Below, piece after piece: positions 45,082 to 54,000 of a stretch of 64,000 bases of DNA. This DNA is from Roseiarcus sp963807735 (lineage in GTDB: Bacteria > Pseudomonadota > Alphaproteobacteria > Rhizobiales > Beijerinckiaceae), in the NCBI GenBank assembly GCA_963807735.1, contig CAWEDI010000053.1:1-64000 (forward strand), read 5' to 3'. Under the pieces are notes generated by a model that saw nothing but the letters and a program-made list of their open reading frames with translations, was not told the origin of the DNA and searched no databases. The position numbers were made by a program, and so were the translations under genes. The stretch's first letter is position 1. Every line of letters begins with the position of its first letter.

Positions 45082-46770
45082 CTAGCCGGTAATTTCCAGC
45101 GCGAGCCGGCCCCAGACGCGGTCGCCATACTCGGTCGTCGCCTCGACGACGACGCGATGCGCGCCGACGGCGAGATCCATCGGCAACTGCGCCGTCCAGA
45201 TGTGCGAGGAGACTTCGGCTTTCACCCACGGCTTCTTGACCGCGTCGTTGCGCGCGAACAGTTCCTCGACGAACGGATCGGTCATGATTTGGCGCCGCAT
45301 CTCGATCGGCGGCCGATCGCCGATCCGCATTGCGACCTTCGACTTCGGTCCGCCGTCAAACACGTTGGCGATCAGCGCGGCGGCGCCGAGGCTCGCCTTG
45401 GCGATCGGCGAACTCAGCAACTGGCCGGGGCGGAAATCCCGGTCGATCTCTTTGTTGGGCCGATGGAAGCGGCTGTCGAGCGAAAGCCGCATCTGCCGCC
45501 CGTTCGGCTCCTTGGCGGGCACGAAGCGGGTTTTGTAAGCGAGGCCATTGACCGACAAGATGTGAAATCCGTTCGGCGAGCCGTCGCGGCTGTCGGCGAC
45601 GGCGACGCCGCGGTGGTCGTAAGGACCGCTCCACCAGGAGCCCGACACCGCCGTGAGGATATGGTGGTGATGCGCGCCGTCGCCCTTCCATCCCAGGCTC
45701 GCGTCGAAATACATATGTTCGGTCGTGTGCGTGTGGCCGGAGAAGCTCACGGTGTATTTGCGTCCCTCGAACAGCGCGAACAGGGCGTCGCGATTGACGA
45801 GGCGATCGTAGTTCTCCTGCGGGTCGATGACGTTCATCATCGGAATGTGCATCACTACGACGATGAGCGTCTCCGCCGGCGTTTGCGCCAGGATCTCGCG
45901 GACGAATTCGAGCTGCGGCGCGTCGAGACGGCCTTCGTACTTGCCGGCGCCTTTCGGGCGCGCGGGGTCGCGGCCGAGATAGTCGACGTCGTCGAGCATC
46001 AGGAACAGCGTTCGCGCGTAATAGAACGCGTAATAGTTGGGGCCGAACACCCGCTTGAAAGTTTCTCGCGACAGCGTGCGGTCGGGCGCCTCGAAGTTGA
46101 GATCGTGATTGCCGCCGATGTTCCACCACGGCAGGCCGATCGTCCCGATGATGCGGTTGTAGCGATCATACAACGACAGATCGTCAAACATGATGTCGCC
46201 AGCGGTGAGGCCGAACCGGGCCTTCGTCCCCGCGAGCGCCTCGATAACGTCCTCGCGGATGAAATCGACCTCGACTTCCGACTCCGGCTGCGGGTCGGTG
46301 AACAGCACGACCTCGAAATCCTCGGGCTCGGATTGCGGCTTCAGCGCGAAGTCGATCGAGGCGGGCAGCGGGCCGGTCGGCGCGATGCCGGCGAAGGTGA
46401 GATCGAGCGCGGCCGGCGAGCCGTCGGGGCTATGCAGATAGTAGAAGCGCGGCGAGCCGGTGATCGGATCGACGGGCGGCATATAGCCGGCGGGCTTGAC
46501 GACAAACAACACGCAAGGGTTCGGCGCCGGCAGCCGCCAGCGGCCCTCGGCGTCGGTCGCCACGACGTCGCGGCCGTTGGAGACCAGCACGTTGGCGAGG
46601 CCGGGATTGCCGGGGCCGGCGCGGCCGCTGCCGTCGCGATCAACGAACACCAATCCCGCGGCTTCGTCAGATGTGTCCGCCCAAACGGGTGCGCCCGAGA
46701 GCGCGGCGGCGGCGCCGGCAATCCCTAAGCGCATCGCCTCGCGGCGGGTCACTTCGGTCAGGTCCGTCAT
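45082..46770 (-). CDS. Tat-exported calcineurin-like phosphoesterase
   Basis: This is a 562-residue protein with a twin-arginine signal (TRREAMRLGIAGAAAALSG). An N-terminal beta-sandwich (about 35-145, with FVDRDGSGRAGPGNPG), a metallophosphoesterase core (LFTDPQPES, TAGDIMFDD, GGNHDLNFE, FSGHTHTTEH) and a C-terminal beta domain follow. This is the MetallophosN-Metallophos-MetallophosC arrangement. The folded enzyme acts in the periplasm or outside. It is probably a phosphodiesterase/phosphomonoesterase for phosphate or lipid-headgroup scavenging; the substrate is unknown. Confidence 0.9.
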   Translation of the reverse strand: MTDLTEVTRREAMRLGIAGAAAALSGAPVWADTSDEAAGLVFVDRDGSGRAGPGNPGLANVLVSNGRDVVATDAEGRWRLPAPNPCVLFVVKPAGYMPPVDPITGSPRFYYLHSPDGSPAALDLTFAGIAPTGPLPASIDFALKPQSEPEDFEVVLFTDPQPESEVEVDFIREDVIEALAGTKARFGLTAGDIMFDDLSLYDRYNRIIGTIGLPWWNIGGNHDLNFEAPDRTLSRETFKRVFGPNYYAFYYARTLFLMLDDVDYLGRDPARPKGAGKYEGRLDAPQLEFVREILAQTPAETLIVVVMHIPMMNVIDPQENYDRLVNRDALFALFEGRKYTVSFSGHTHTTEHMYFDASLGWKGDGAHHHHILTAVSGSWWSGPYDHRGVAVADSRDGSPNGFHILSVNGLAYKTRFVPAKEPNGRQMRLSLDSRFHRPNKEIDRDFRPGQLLSSPIAKASLGAAALIANVFDGGPKSKVAMRIGDRPPIEMRRQIMTDPFVEELFARNDAVKKPWVKAEVSSHIWTAQLPMDLAVGAHRVVVEATTEYGDRVWGRLALEITG

Positions 46771-46833
46771 CTCTAGGTCTCCGACAAATAGGTTGCCGCA
46801 AATCGAGCAGAACAGGATGACGCCGCCGTGAAC

Positions 46834-47115
46834 TCAATCGTCGCGCGGCGCTCCCAAACGATAGACGCCGCGGAAGGTCTCAGGATCGACCGGTTTTCCC
46901 TTGCGATAGATGACAAGCCGGCCTTCGTTGGCGAGACGCACCGCGACGCGCCGCACATCCTGCAGGTGCAAGCGCCAGCCGAGCGAGTCTTCGCCGCGCG
47001 CGTCGGCGAACGCCTTGGCGACGTCGGTGGGGCAGAGAGTGCGGGTTGGGCCGGCCCCGGCGCAGAGCGCTGTCAGCAGGGCCGCCAAATCGGCGCGCGA
47101 ATCGATTTCCGGCAT
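46834..47115 (-). CDS. DUF3253 domain protein
   Basis: This small winged-helix-like protein is 93 residues from ATG 47115, or 105 from TTG 47151. It shows the DUF3253 pattern: TLCPTDVAKAFA, VRRVAVRLANEGRLVIYRKG and PVDPETFRGVYRL. The fold suggests nucleic-acid or protein binding, but no function is established. It is transcribed away from the DUF1236 gene and towards the phosphoesterase gene. Confidence 0.8.
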   Translation of the reverse strand: MPEIDSRADLAALLTALCAGAGPTRTLCPTDVAKAFADARGEDSLGWRLHLQDVRRVAVRLANEGRLVIYRKGKPVDPETFRGVYRLGAPRDD

Positions 47116-47215
47116 GGCCCGCCAGATGCGCGGCGAATTGCTGTTCGTCAATGGGAACGGCCGCGACCTCCATGCGTTTGTCTCGGCTAGTCAATTTCAC
47201 GGAGGATTATGGCTC

Positions 47216-48037
47216 ATGAAATATAAACTTCTTTCGGCAGTCGCCTCGATTGCTTTCATCTCCGCCGGCGTGGCGGCGCAGGCGCAGGAGAATCCGAAGC
47301 GCGATCAAAATCCGGCCGCCGAGCGGGTTGAGCCGAAGGCTCCCGCGGGGCAGATGGAGAAGCGCGACAACGCCATGAAGAGCGAGGCGCCGGCGGCCAA
47401 GGAGGCCCCGAGAGCCGCCCAAACCGACCGCAAGGAGATGCCGAAGGCGGCAGAAGGCGAGCGCAAAGAGGCGCCGCGGGCCGCTGAGAGCGATCGCAAG
47501 GAGATGCCGAAGGCCGCTGAAGGCGAACGCAAGGAAATGCCAAAGGCGGCCGAAAGCGAACGCAAGGAAGCTCCGCGCGCGGCAGAAGGCGAGCGCAAGG
47601 ACCAGATGCGGCCGGCGTCCAACGAGATGAAGCGGCAAGGCGAACCCGCGACGCGCACCGGCGCCAACGAGGACAGGAACGCGGCGCATCCCGAAGGCGC
47701 GGCGCGCGTGACCGGCAACGTCAAGATTTCGTCGGAGCACGCCACCCGCATCAGCGAAATCCTGGGCCGCAACGCCCGCCGGGAGAACGTGAACATCGAC
47801 ATCCGCGTCGGCGAGCGCGTGCCCCAGGATGTCGAGGTGCTGCCGCTTCCTGCGGAGGTCATCGCGATCGCGCCCGACTATCGTGGCTACGACTATTTCG
47901 TCAGCAACGACCAGATTGTCTTCGTCGCTCCGGAAACCCATGAGATTGTTGGCGCCATCGCCTATGAGGGCCGCGCCGCGACTGAGGAGACTACGACCCG
48001 CGTCGCTGGCGCGCGGCCGTGCCCGGTCGAGCAGTAA
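47216..48037 (+). CDS. Secreted DUF1236 protein with 11-residue repeats
   Basis: This 273-residue protein has a signal peptide (KLLSAVASIAFISAGVAAQA). A charged repeat region at residues 61-126 has six near-identical 11-residue units of the form RKE(A/M)P(R/K)AAExE. A C-terminal DUF1236 domain follows (VPQDVEVLPLPAEV, YFVSNDQIVFVAPETHEIV). GGAGG at 47201-47205 sets the start at 47216. Such proteins are common in Hyphomicrobiales envelopes with unknown role. A strong terminator follows. Confidence 0.88.
   Translation: MKYKLLSAVASIAFISAGVAAQAQENPKRDQNPAAERVEPKAPAGQMEKRDNAMKSEAPAAKEAPRAAQTDRKEMPKAAEGERKEAPRAAESDRKEMPKAAEGERKEMPKAAESERKEAPRAAEGERKDQMRPASNEMKRQGEPATRTGANEDRNAAHPEGAARVTGNVKISSEHATRISEILGRNARRENVNIDIRVGERVPQDVEVLPLPAEVIAIAPDYRGYDYFVSNDQIVFVAPETHEIVGAIAYEGRAATEETTTRVAGARPCPVEQ
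47396..47593 (+). repeat. Six in-frame 33-base tandem repeats
   Basis: These encode the 11-residue units of the DUF1236 protein: alternating RKEMPKAAEGE and RKEAPRAAESD versions, the first unit being AKEAPRAAQTD. Copy number is likely variable between strains. Confidence 0.85.
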
Positions 48038-48051
48038 GAAGCTAAAAGCTA

Positions 48052-48080
48052 CGGCCGCAGCGCCCCGCTGCGGCCGTTTT
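48052..48080 (+). terminator. Rho-independent terminator after the DUF1236 gene
   Basis: The perfect 9-pair stem CGGCCGCAG (48052-48060) / CTGCGGCCG (48068-48076) has a 7-base loop and is followed by TTTT. It lies 15 bases after the stop codon. Confidence 0.88.
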
Positions 48081-48146
48081 GAGGTATCGACTTGACCCGA
48101 TGCGGCGAAAGGCGGATTTTGAAGCTCTCCCAAATTGCGAGAGCGC

Positions 48147-48713
48147 ATGTCAAACTCTGTCGTTCGCTTTGCTGTGCCCGAGCTTTCCGATCTGCCTGAT
48201 GATATCCGCGCCCGCATTCTGGCGGTGCAGGAAAAATCGGGATTCGTGCCGAACATCTTTCTGTCGCTGGCGCGCCGGCCGGCGGAATTTCGTGCCTTTT
48301 TCGCCTATCACGACGCTTTGATGGAAAAGAGCGTCGGCCTCAGCAAGGCCGAGCGCGAGATGATTGTTGTTGCGACTTCCGCCGTCAATGATTGTCTCTA
48401 TTGCATCGTCGCGCATGGCGCGATTCTGCGTATCCGCGCCAAGAACCCGCGGCTCGGCGATCAGGTCGCCGCCAACTATCGCAAAGCCGAGATCAGCCCG
48501 CGGCAGCGCGCCATGCTCGATTTCGCGGTGAAAGTCGCCGAGCGCAGCGCCGAGATCGAGGAAGCGGACTACGAAGCCTTGCACCAATATGGGTTTAGCG
48601 ACGAGGAGGCGTGGGACATCGCCGCCATTGCCGCGATGTTCGCCATGTCGAACCGCCTCGCCAACGCGTTCGGCGTGCGTCCCAACGACGAGTTCTATGC
48701 GATGGGACGCTGA
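48147..48713 (+). CDS. Peroxidase-related AhpD-fold protein (carboxymuconolactone decarboxylase-like)
   Basis: This 188-residue AhpD-like helical protein has the CxxC redox pair C83/C86 followed by H90 (NDCLYCIVAHG). It has the upstream GLSKAEREMIVVATSAVN segment of the peroxidase-related subfamily. It probably reduces peroxides through the cysteine pair using a thioredoxin-like partner. The ATG at 48147 was chosen; an upstream in-frame start at 48135 is possible. Confidence 0.9.
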   Translation: MSNSVVRFAVPELSDLPDDIRARILAVQEKSGFVPNIFLSLARRPAEFRAFFAYHDALMEKSVGLSKAEREMIVVATSAVNDCLYCIVAHGAILRIRAKNPRLGDQVAANYRKAEISPRQRAMLDFAVKVAERSAEIEEADYEALHQYGFSDEEAWDIAAIAAMFAMSNRLANAFGVRPNDEFYAMGR

Positions 48714-48753
48714 GATTAGGATTCAGTCAGGCGGCCGATTGAAGTCCAACGCC

Positions 48754-48830
48754 GTCATGCCCGGGCTTATCCCGGGCGCCCACGTCGTGACGGGGCGACG
48801 TGGATGGCCGGGACAAGCCCGGCCACGACG
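48754..48830. repeat. REP-like inverted pair (family 1), cluster C
   Basis: GCCCGGG-CTTAT-CCCGGGC (48759-48777) faces TGGCCGGG-ACAAG-CCCGGCCA (48805-48825). The two are separated by the CACGTCGTGACG/CGACGTGG block, here compressed to about 27 bases compared with about 98 in cluster A. The pair lies between convergent genes. Confidence 0.8.
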
Positions 48831-48881
48831 GCGGGAGTCGGGTTTCGTCCCGCCAGATTTATCAGGAGTCGGCGCGAACAC

Positions 48882-49640
48882 TCACTTGTTGAGCACCGAA
48901 TTCGCCTGCTGCATCGAGACGCCGGGAATGCGGAACAGGCCGGTGAACGGCTGATTGAGCTCCAGGATGAGAAACAATGCGCTGCCGACGGCGAAGCCGC
49001 CGATCAGCGCCGCCATCACCGCGGTCCCATTAAGCCGCGCCAGCACGCCGTAACCGGCGAATAGCAGCAGCGCCCAGGAGATGACGACGATAATTAATGG
49101 CCACGAGATCGGGCTGACGATCTGCAACGACATCAACAGGCGGGTCTGCTCGATAATCCCGATGCTGATGTTAATCGTCGGCAGCGCGAACACCTGCTCG
49201 GGCGTCTTGGCCTGCAAGGTGGCGGCGCCTTCATTGAGCCGCTCGAAGCTCTCCACCAGATTTCCGATCTGGTAGGTGCGCGGATCGAGATTGTCGATCC
49301 AGATCGCCTTGTAGGCGCCCTCCATCGCGGCTTGCAGGCCGATGCGGAGCGGCGCCGCTTCCGGGCCGAATTGCTTTAGCGCCATATCTAGCTGGATCGC
49401 CCGCGCGGCCATCGTCTCGACATTGGCCTTCTGGGTGGCGAAGAAGCCGTAGGCGGAGCCGACGAGCGTGCCGAGCACCAGCGCCAGCAGCAGCGTGATG
49501 AGCCCCATCACCGCGCCGATCATGTCGCGCGCCCCGGATGTCATGTGCGCCTGGGGCAATAGCCTTTGCAGCCACATGCCGGCGAAGCCGAAAAGAAACG
49601 TCAGAACGCCGACCTCAAGGCCAATCGCCATATCGCCCAT
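48882..49640 (-). CDS. DUF4239 (bestrophin-like) membrane protein
   Basis: This is a 252-residue integral membrane protein. Two N-terminal helices (LEVGVLTFLFGFAGMWLQ; ARDMIGAVMGLITLLLALVL) are followed by a cytoplasmic/periplasmic helical domain and two C-terminal helices (WPLIIVVISWALLLF; VMAALIGGFAVGSALFLI). This matches DUF4239. The ATG at 49640 follows GGGGGCAAAC. The function of the family is unknown. Confidence 0.82.
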   Translation of the reverse strand: MGDMAIGLEVGVLTFLFGFAGMWLQRLLPQAHMTSGARDMIGAVMGLITLLLALVLGTLVGSAYGFFATQKANVETMAARAIQLDMALKQFGPEAAPLRIGLQAAMEGAYKAIWIDNLDPRTYQIGNLVESFERLNEGAATLQAKTPEQVFALPTINISIGIIEQTRLLMSLQIVSPISWPLIIVVISWALLLFAGYGVLARLNGTAVMAALIGGFAVGSALFLILELNQPFTGLFRIPGVSMQQANSVLNK

Positions 49641-49740
49641 GTTTGCCCCCTGTACCGATAGGCGATGTAGATGCGGCCGGCGCCCAAGTCTACGCTGACG
49701 CTGCGATTTTGCGCTATGATCGGACCCCTCGGAGGCCGCC

Positions 49741-51375
49741 ATGACCGCACTCGCCGAAAATCGCCTCTCCACCCACGAGGTGCTGAACCAGCCCTACGCG
49801 CTCGTCGACTACAACCTTTTCGAAGCCGACGCGGCGCTGAAGGAGGGGATCGCGCGCGAGGGGGCATCCTGGGCGGCCGGCGATCTCGCCCGCTTCGGCG
49901 CGCTGGCCGGGGTGGCCGATTACGTCGAACTCGGAGCGCTTGCCAACCGTCATCCGCCGGAGTTCGACACCCACGACCGCTATGGCCGCCGCGTCGATCT
50001 GGTGCGCTTCCATCCCGCCTATCACGAGCTGATGCGGGTCGCGATCGCCGAAGGGTTAGCCGCCTCGCCCTGGGATCAGCCGCGCCGCGGCGCGCATGTC
50101 GCGCGCGCGGCGAAATTCTACATGCAGACCCAGGTCGAGGCCGGGCATACCTGCCCGATCACCATGACCTTCGCGGCGACGCCGACGCTGCGGCTCGAAC
50201 CGGCGCTCGCTGAGGAATGGCTGCCGCGCCTGCATTCCCGAATCTATGACCTCGCCAACGCGCCGGCGGCGGGCAAGCGCGGCGCGACCTTCGGCATGGC
50301 GATGACCGAAAAACAGGGCGGCTCCGACGTGCGCGCCAACACCACGCGCGCCGCACCAATCGGCGATGGGCTCTACGAGATCACCGGCCACAAGTTCTTC
50401 GTCTCCGCGCCGATGTGCGACGCGTTTCTCATGCTTGCGCAGACGCCGGCGGGCCTGACCTGTTTTCTCAGCCCCCGCTGGCTGCCGGACGGCCGCAAGA
50501 ACGGGATCGAATTCGTGCGGCTGAAGCGCAAGATGGGCAACGTCTCCAACGCCTCTGGCGAGACCGAGTGGCGCAGCGCGATCGGCTGGCGCGTCGGCGC
50601 CGAGGGCAGGGGGGTCGCCACCATCATCGAGATGGTCGCGATGACCCGTTTCGATTGCATGATCGGCTCCTCCGGCGGGATGCGCCGCGCCGTCGCCGAG
50701 GCGATCGACCATTGCCGCCAGCGTAGCGCGTTCGGCGCGAAGCTCATCGACCAGCCGATTATGCGCGGCGTGCTCGCCGATCTCGCGCTGGAGGCCGAGG
50801 CCGCGCTGGCGATGACGCTGCGGCTCGCGCGCGCGATTGACGCGGGCGAGCGCGCGCTGACGCGGCTCGGCGCGGCGCTCGGCAAATACTGGATCTGCAA
50901 GCGCGTTCCCCAGCACGCCTACGAGGCGATGGAGTGCGTCGGCGGCTCCGGCGTGATGGAGGATTCGCCGATGCCGCGGCTCTATCGCGAGGGGCCGGTC
51001 AACGCGATCTGGGAAGGCAGCGGCAACGTGCAATGCCTCGACGTCATGCGGGCGATCCAGAAGTCGCCGGAGCCGCTCGACGCCTATTTCGCCGAGGTCG
51101 CGCGCGTCCAGGGCGAGAGCGCCGCGCTCGACGCGCATGTCGCCGCGCTGAAGGACGACTTGCGCGCCGCCAATGATTTCGAGGCGCGCGCGCGCGATCT
51201 CTGCGACCGGCTGGCGCTCGGCTTGCAAGCGAGCGCGCTGATTCAGGCGGCGCCAGGCGCGATCACCGACGCGTTCTGCCGCGCGCGGCTCGAATCGCGC
51301 GGCGCGCATCACTACGGCGCGCTGCCGGCCAACATCGACGCCGGCGCGATCGTCCGGCGCGCGGCGGCGAGGTGA
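49741..51375 (+). CDS. aidB: AidB-type acyl-CoA dehydrogenase
   Basis: This 544-residue flavoprotein of the AidB subfamily opens with THEVLNQPYALVDYNLFEAD. FAD and substrate motifs are FGMAMTEKQGGSDVRANTT and YEAMECVGGSGVMEDSPMPR, with REGPVNAIWEGSGNV near the C-terminus. E. coli AidB is linked to alkylation damage, but many relatives have catabolic roles. The next gene, a beta-keto acid cleavage enzyme, overlaps or nearly overlaps its stop, which here favours fatty or keto-acid metabolism (inference). Confidence 0.92.
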   Translation: MTALAENRLSTHEVLNQPYALVDYNLFEADAALKEGIAREGASWAAGDLARFGALAGVADYVELGALANRHPPEFDTHDRYGRRVDLVRFHPAYHELMRVAIAEGLAASPWDQPRRGAHVARAAKFYMQTQVEAGHTCPITMTFAATPTLRLEPALAEEWLPRLHSRIYDLANAPAAGKRGATFGMAMTEKQGGSDVRANTTRAAPIGDGLYEITGHKFFVSAPMCDAFLMLAQTPAGLTCFLSPRWLPDGRKNGIEFVRLKRKMGNVSNASGETEWRSAIGWRVGAEGRGVATIIEMVAMTRFDCMIGSSGGMRRAVAEAIDHCRQRSAFGAKLIDQPIMRGVLADLALEAEAALAMTLRLARAIDAGERALTRLGAALGKYWICKRVPQHAYEAMECVGGSGVMEDSPMPRLYREGPVNAIWEGSGNVQCLDVMRAIQKSPEPLDAYFAEVARVQGESAALDAHVAALKDDLRAANDFEARARDLCDRLALGLQASALIQAAPGAITDAFCRARLESRGAHHYGALPANIDAGAIVRRAAAR

Positions 51376-51377
51376 CG

Positions 51378-52241
51378 ATGGGCAAGGTCTGGATCGAAGC
51401 CGCCCTCAACGGTCCCTGGGGCCGGTTGCGGCAACCCGGCATCCCCGACGAAGTCGAAACCATCGTCGCCGAAGCGATAGCCTGCGCCGGCGCCGGGGCC
51501 TGCATTATCCACGTTCACGCCTACGACGGCGGAGGCCCGCAGACGTTCGATTGGCAGGTCTACGCCCGCATCATCGAGGGCGTGCGCGCGTCGGTCGACG
51601 TTCCCGTCTACCCTTCGATCCCGATGGCCGACGGCCAGTCGCCGGAGGCGCGCTTCGCACATATCGAGGCGCTTGCCGAGCGCGGGCTGCTCGAGTTCGC
51701 CGTGGTCGATCCCGGCAGCGTCAACTTCACTTTGGCGAAGCCGGGGCGAGAGCCGGCGGCGACCTATCAGAACAGCGAGGCGGACATCCGCTTTGGATTG
51801 GCGCTTTCGAAACGCTACGGGTTCCATCCGGCTTATGCGATCTACGAACCGGGCTTCACCCGCGCCGGCGCGGCGCTGGCCTGGGCGAGCGGCGGCAAGA
51901 CGCCGATCTACCGCTTCATGTTCTCGCAGACCTTCGCCTTCGGCTTCCCGCCCGAGCCGTTCGCGCTTGACGCTCACCTTGCGTTGCTCGATCGCGAAGC
52001 GCCGGGCGCGCCGTGGATGATCGCCGGCCTCGGCGTCGACCATCGGGCGCTGATTCCGCTCGCTGTGGCGCGCGGCGGTCATGTCAGGGTCGGCTTGGAG
52101 GATGCGCCGTTCGGCTGCAGGACCGGCAATGTCGCGCTGGTGGAGGACGCCATACGCCGCGTGCGCGCGGCCGGCGGCGAACCGGCGACTGTCGCCGAGA
52201 TGCGGGCCGGGCTGGCGGCAGGGCTTGCGGCCCCTGCGTAG
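51378..52241 (+). CDS. Beta-keto acid cleavage enzyme (BKACE, DUF849)
   Basis: This 287-residue TIM-barrel enzyme belongs to the family of 3-keto-5-aminohexanoate cleavage enzyme. These enzymes swap a beta-keto acid's acyl part with acetyl-CoA to give acetoacetate and a new acyl-CoA. The metal ligands are H45 and H47 (IIHVHAYDG). GLGVDHRALIPLAV and GHVRVGLEDAPF are typical. The ATG at 51378 lies two bases after the aidB stop; a GTG at 51372 overlaps it. The natural substrate cannot be told. Confidence 0.9.
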   Translation: MGKVWIEAALNGPWGRLRQPGIPDEVETIVAEAIACAGAGACIIHVHAYDGGGPQTFDWQVYARIIEGVRASVDVPVYPSIPMADGQSPEARFAHIEALAERGLLEFAVVDPGSVNFTLAKPGREPAATYQNSEADIRFGLALSKRYGFHPAYAIYEPGFTRAGAALAWASGGKTPIYRFMFSQTFAFGFPPEPFALDAHLALLDREAPGAPWMIAGLGVDHRALIPLAVARGGHVRVGLEDAPFGCRTGNVALVEDAIRRVRAAGGEPATVAEMRAGLAAGLAAPA

Positions 52242-52329
52242 GACGCGTGATGTTAACAAAATCCTGACGCGGCTTGTTTCGGGAACCCCTCATTTTCGCG
52301 CAACGGGCATAAATCTTTTTAATATTGCC

Positions 52330-53559
52330 ATGCCAACACCAAATGCCGAACGATTCCTGCTGCGTGACGATGCGATGAAACTGGACGCTACAACCCTGCT
52401 GTTCGCCGGCGCCCTGATTGCGTTCGCCAGCGGCTTGTTTCTGGTTCTGCATTGGTGGCAGGCCCGGGAAGATCGGCCGGCGCTTTCCTGGGCGGTGGCG
52501 AACTTCGGCGTGGCGATCGGCATCACGTTGATCTCGCTGCAAGCCGGAATGCCGGACGGCCCCGCGCAAATGGTTGGCCCGCTGATCATCACGATCAGCG
52601 CGTCCGAGTATTGGGCGGCGGCGCGAATCTTTGCGCGCGGCTCGGCGCAGCGGCGCCCCGTGATCGCAGCGCTGGCGATGGGCGTGACGGCGGTCCTATG
52701 CGCCGGAGCGTCCGGTCGCGTTCTGCTGGCCGTGATCTTGAACACGAGCCTGTCGGCGTCCTTCCACGGGATGGCCGCCGTGGAGTTCGTTCGCGAACGA
52801 CACGAGCGCTTGCGCGGGCGAAGCGCCATGGTTCTTCTGCTCGCCCTGGAGGGATTTGCGACTCTTCTGGTCATCGCGAACCAAAAGTCGGACCTGCTTT
52901 GGCGAGGGCCAGAGGTGGACTGGTCCGACCTCATCGAATTTCTCGGGCTGATTTACTCGGTAGGCTCCGCCATCGCCTTGGTGACGATGTTGAAGGATCG
53001 CAGCGAGATCAACCACAAGCGCGCCGCGCTCGCCGATCCGCTCACCGGACTCCCCAATCGCCGCGCGATCACGGCTTTCGTGGCGGACGCGTTCGAGGCG
53101 AGGGCTTCCGTAGGCCGTTCGATTTCGGTGCTGACGTTCGATCTCGACAGGTTCAAGACCATCAACGACACCCACGGCCACGCCACGGGCGATCAGGTCT
53201 TGCGGTTGTTCTCCGACGCGCTCCGGCGGGTTGTTCGCAAGAAAGACATGGCGAGCCGCATGGGCGGCGAGGAATTCGCGCTCGTGCTCCCTGGTTGTGG
53301 TGTCGAGGAGGCGCTGTTGGTGGCGCGGCGCATTCGCGCCGCGTTCCAGGACGACGCCCGCTTCGTCGACGGCAAGATCGTCAACGCCACCGTCAGCGTC
53401 GGCGTGGCGACGCGCCCGGAACACGGAGACAGTTTCGAGGACTTGTTGGCGCACGCCGACGAGGCGCTCTACCGCGCCAAGACGCTGGGCCGAAATCGCG
53501 TCGTGCTGGCGTCGACTACGTTGGGCGGCCCGCACTTCGCGGTGTCGCGGATCGCCTAG
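52330..53559 (+). CDS. Membrane-bound diguanylate cyclase (GGDEF)
   Basis: This 409-residue protein makes the second messenger cyclic di-GMP. The N-terminal half (about 20-220) has several membrane helices. The C-terminal GGDEF domain is intact: DPLTGLPNRRA, FDLDRFKTINDTHGH and active-site GGEEF at 312-316. The inhibitory I-site RKKD (303-306) lies exactly five residues before it, so product feedback is expected. ATG 52330 was chosen; ATG 52375 is an alternative. Neither has a strong ribosome site. Confidence 0.92.
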   Translation: MPTPNAERFLLRDDAMKLDATTLLFAGALIAFASGLFLVLHWWQAREDRPALSWAVANFGVAIGITLISLQAGMPDGPAQMVGPLIITISASEYWAAARIFARGSAQRRPVIAALAMGVTAVLCAGASGRVLLAVILNTSLSASFHGMAAVEFVRERHERLRGRSAMVLLLALEGFATLLVIANQKSDLLWRGPEVDWSDLIEFLGLIYSVGSAIALVTMLKDRSEINHKRAALADPLTGLPNRRAITAFVADAFEARASVGRSISVLTFDLDRFKTINDTHGHATGDQVLRLFSDALRRVVRKKDMASRMGGEEFALVLPGCGVEEALLVARRIRAAFQDDARFVDGKIVNATVSVGVATRPEHGDSFEDLLAHADEALYRAKTLGRNRVVLASTTLGGPHFAVSRIA

Positions 53560-53685
53560 CCGAGCGCCATCAACAACGCCGTCGCGCGCGCTCTTGCGCC
53601 TCGAAGCGCCGCCGCCTAAACCCTGAGCGCGCGCCGTCGGCGCGCATTCGGGTCCAAAGCGCGCCGCGCTCCGTAGGGGTTGCCT

Positions 53686-54000
53686 ATGAAACCTAGCCAT
53701 ATTTTCACCGCCTCGGCCTTGGCTCTGAGCCTCGCCGCGGCGCCCGCAATGATGCCGGCGCCCGCGCAGGCGGTCGGCTGCATTTCCGGCGGCGCCGCCG
53801 GGGCGGTCGCGGGCCATTACGCCGGCCATCACGCCGTGCTCGGCGCGATCGGCGGCTGCATCGCCGGGCATCACATGCACAAGGTGCAGATGCAGAAGCG
53901 GGCCGCCATGAAGGCCGCTCCGTCGCCGTCGCCTACCATGGCGCCCTCGCCGGCGATGAGCCCGGCGCCCGCCGCGACCCCGTCGCCGACCCCGAGCTAA
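53686..54000 (+). CDS. Small exported glycine-zipper protein with Pro-rich tail
   Basis: This 104-residue protein has a signal peptide (ALALSLAAAPAMMPAPAQA). A glycine-rich core follows (CISGGAAGAVAGHYAGHH, then LGAIGGCIAGHHMHK). It contains two cysteines and several histidines and ends in a Pro/Ser/Ala tail. Glycine zippers insert in membranes, and many such proteins are envelope components of unknown role. It is convergent with tsaD, with a four-base overlap of the 3' ends. Confidence 0.7.
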   Translation: MKPSHIFTASALALSLAAAPAMMPAPAQAVGCISGGAAGAVAGHYAGHHAVLGAIGGCIAGHHMHKVQMQKRAAMKAAPSPSPTMAPSPAMSPAPAATPSPTPS

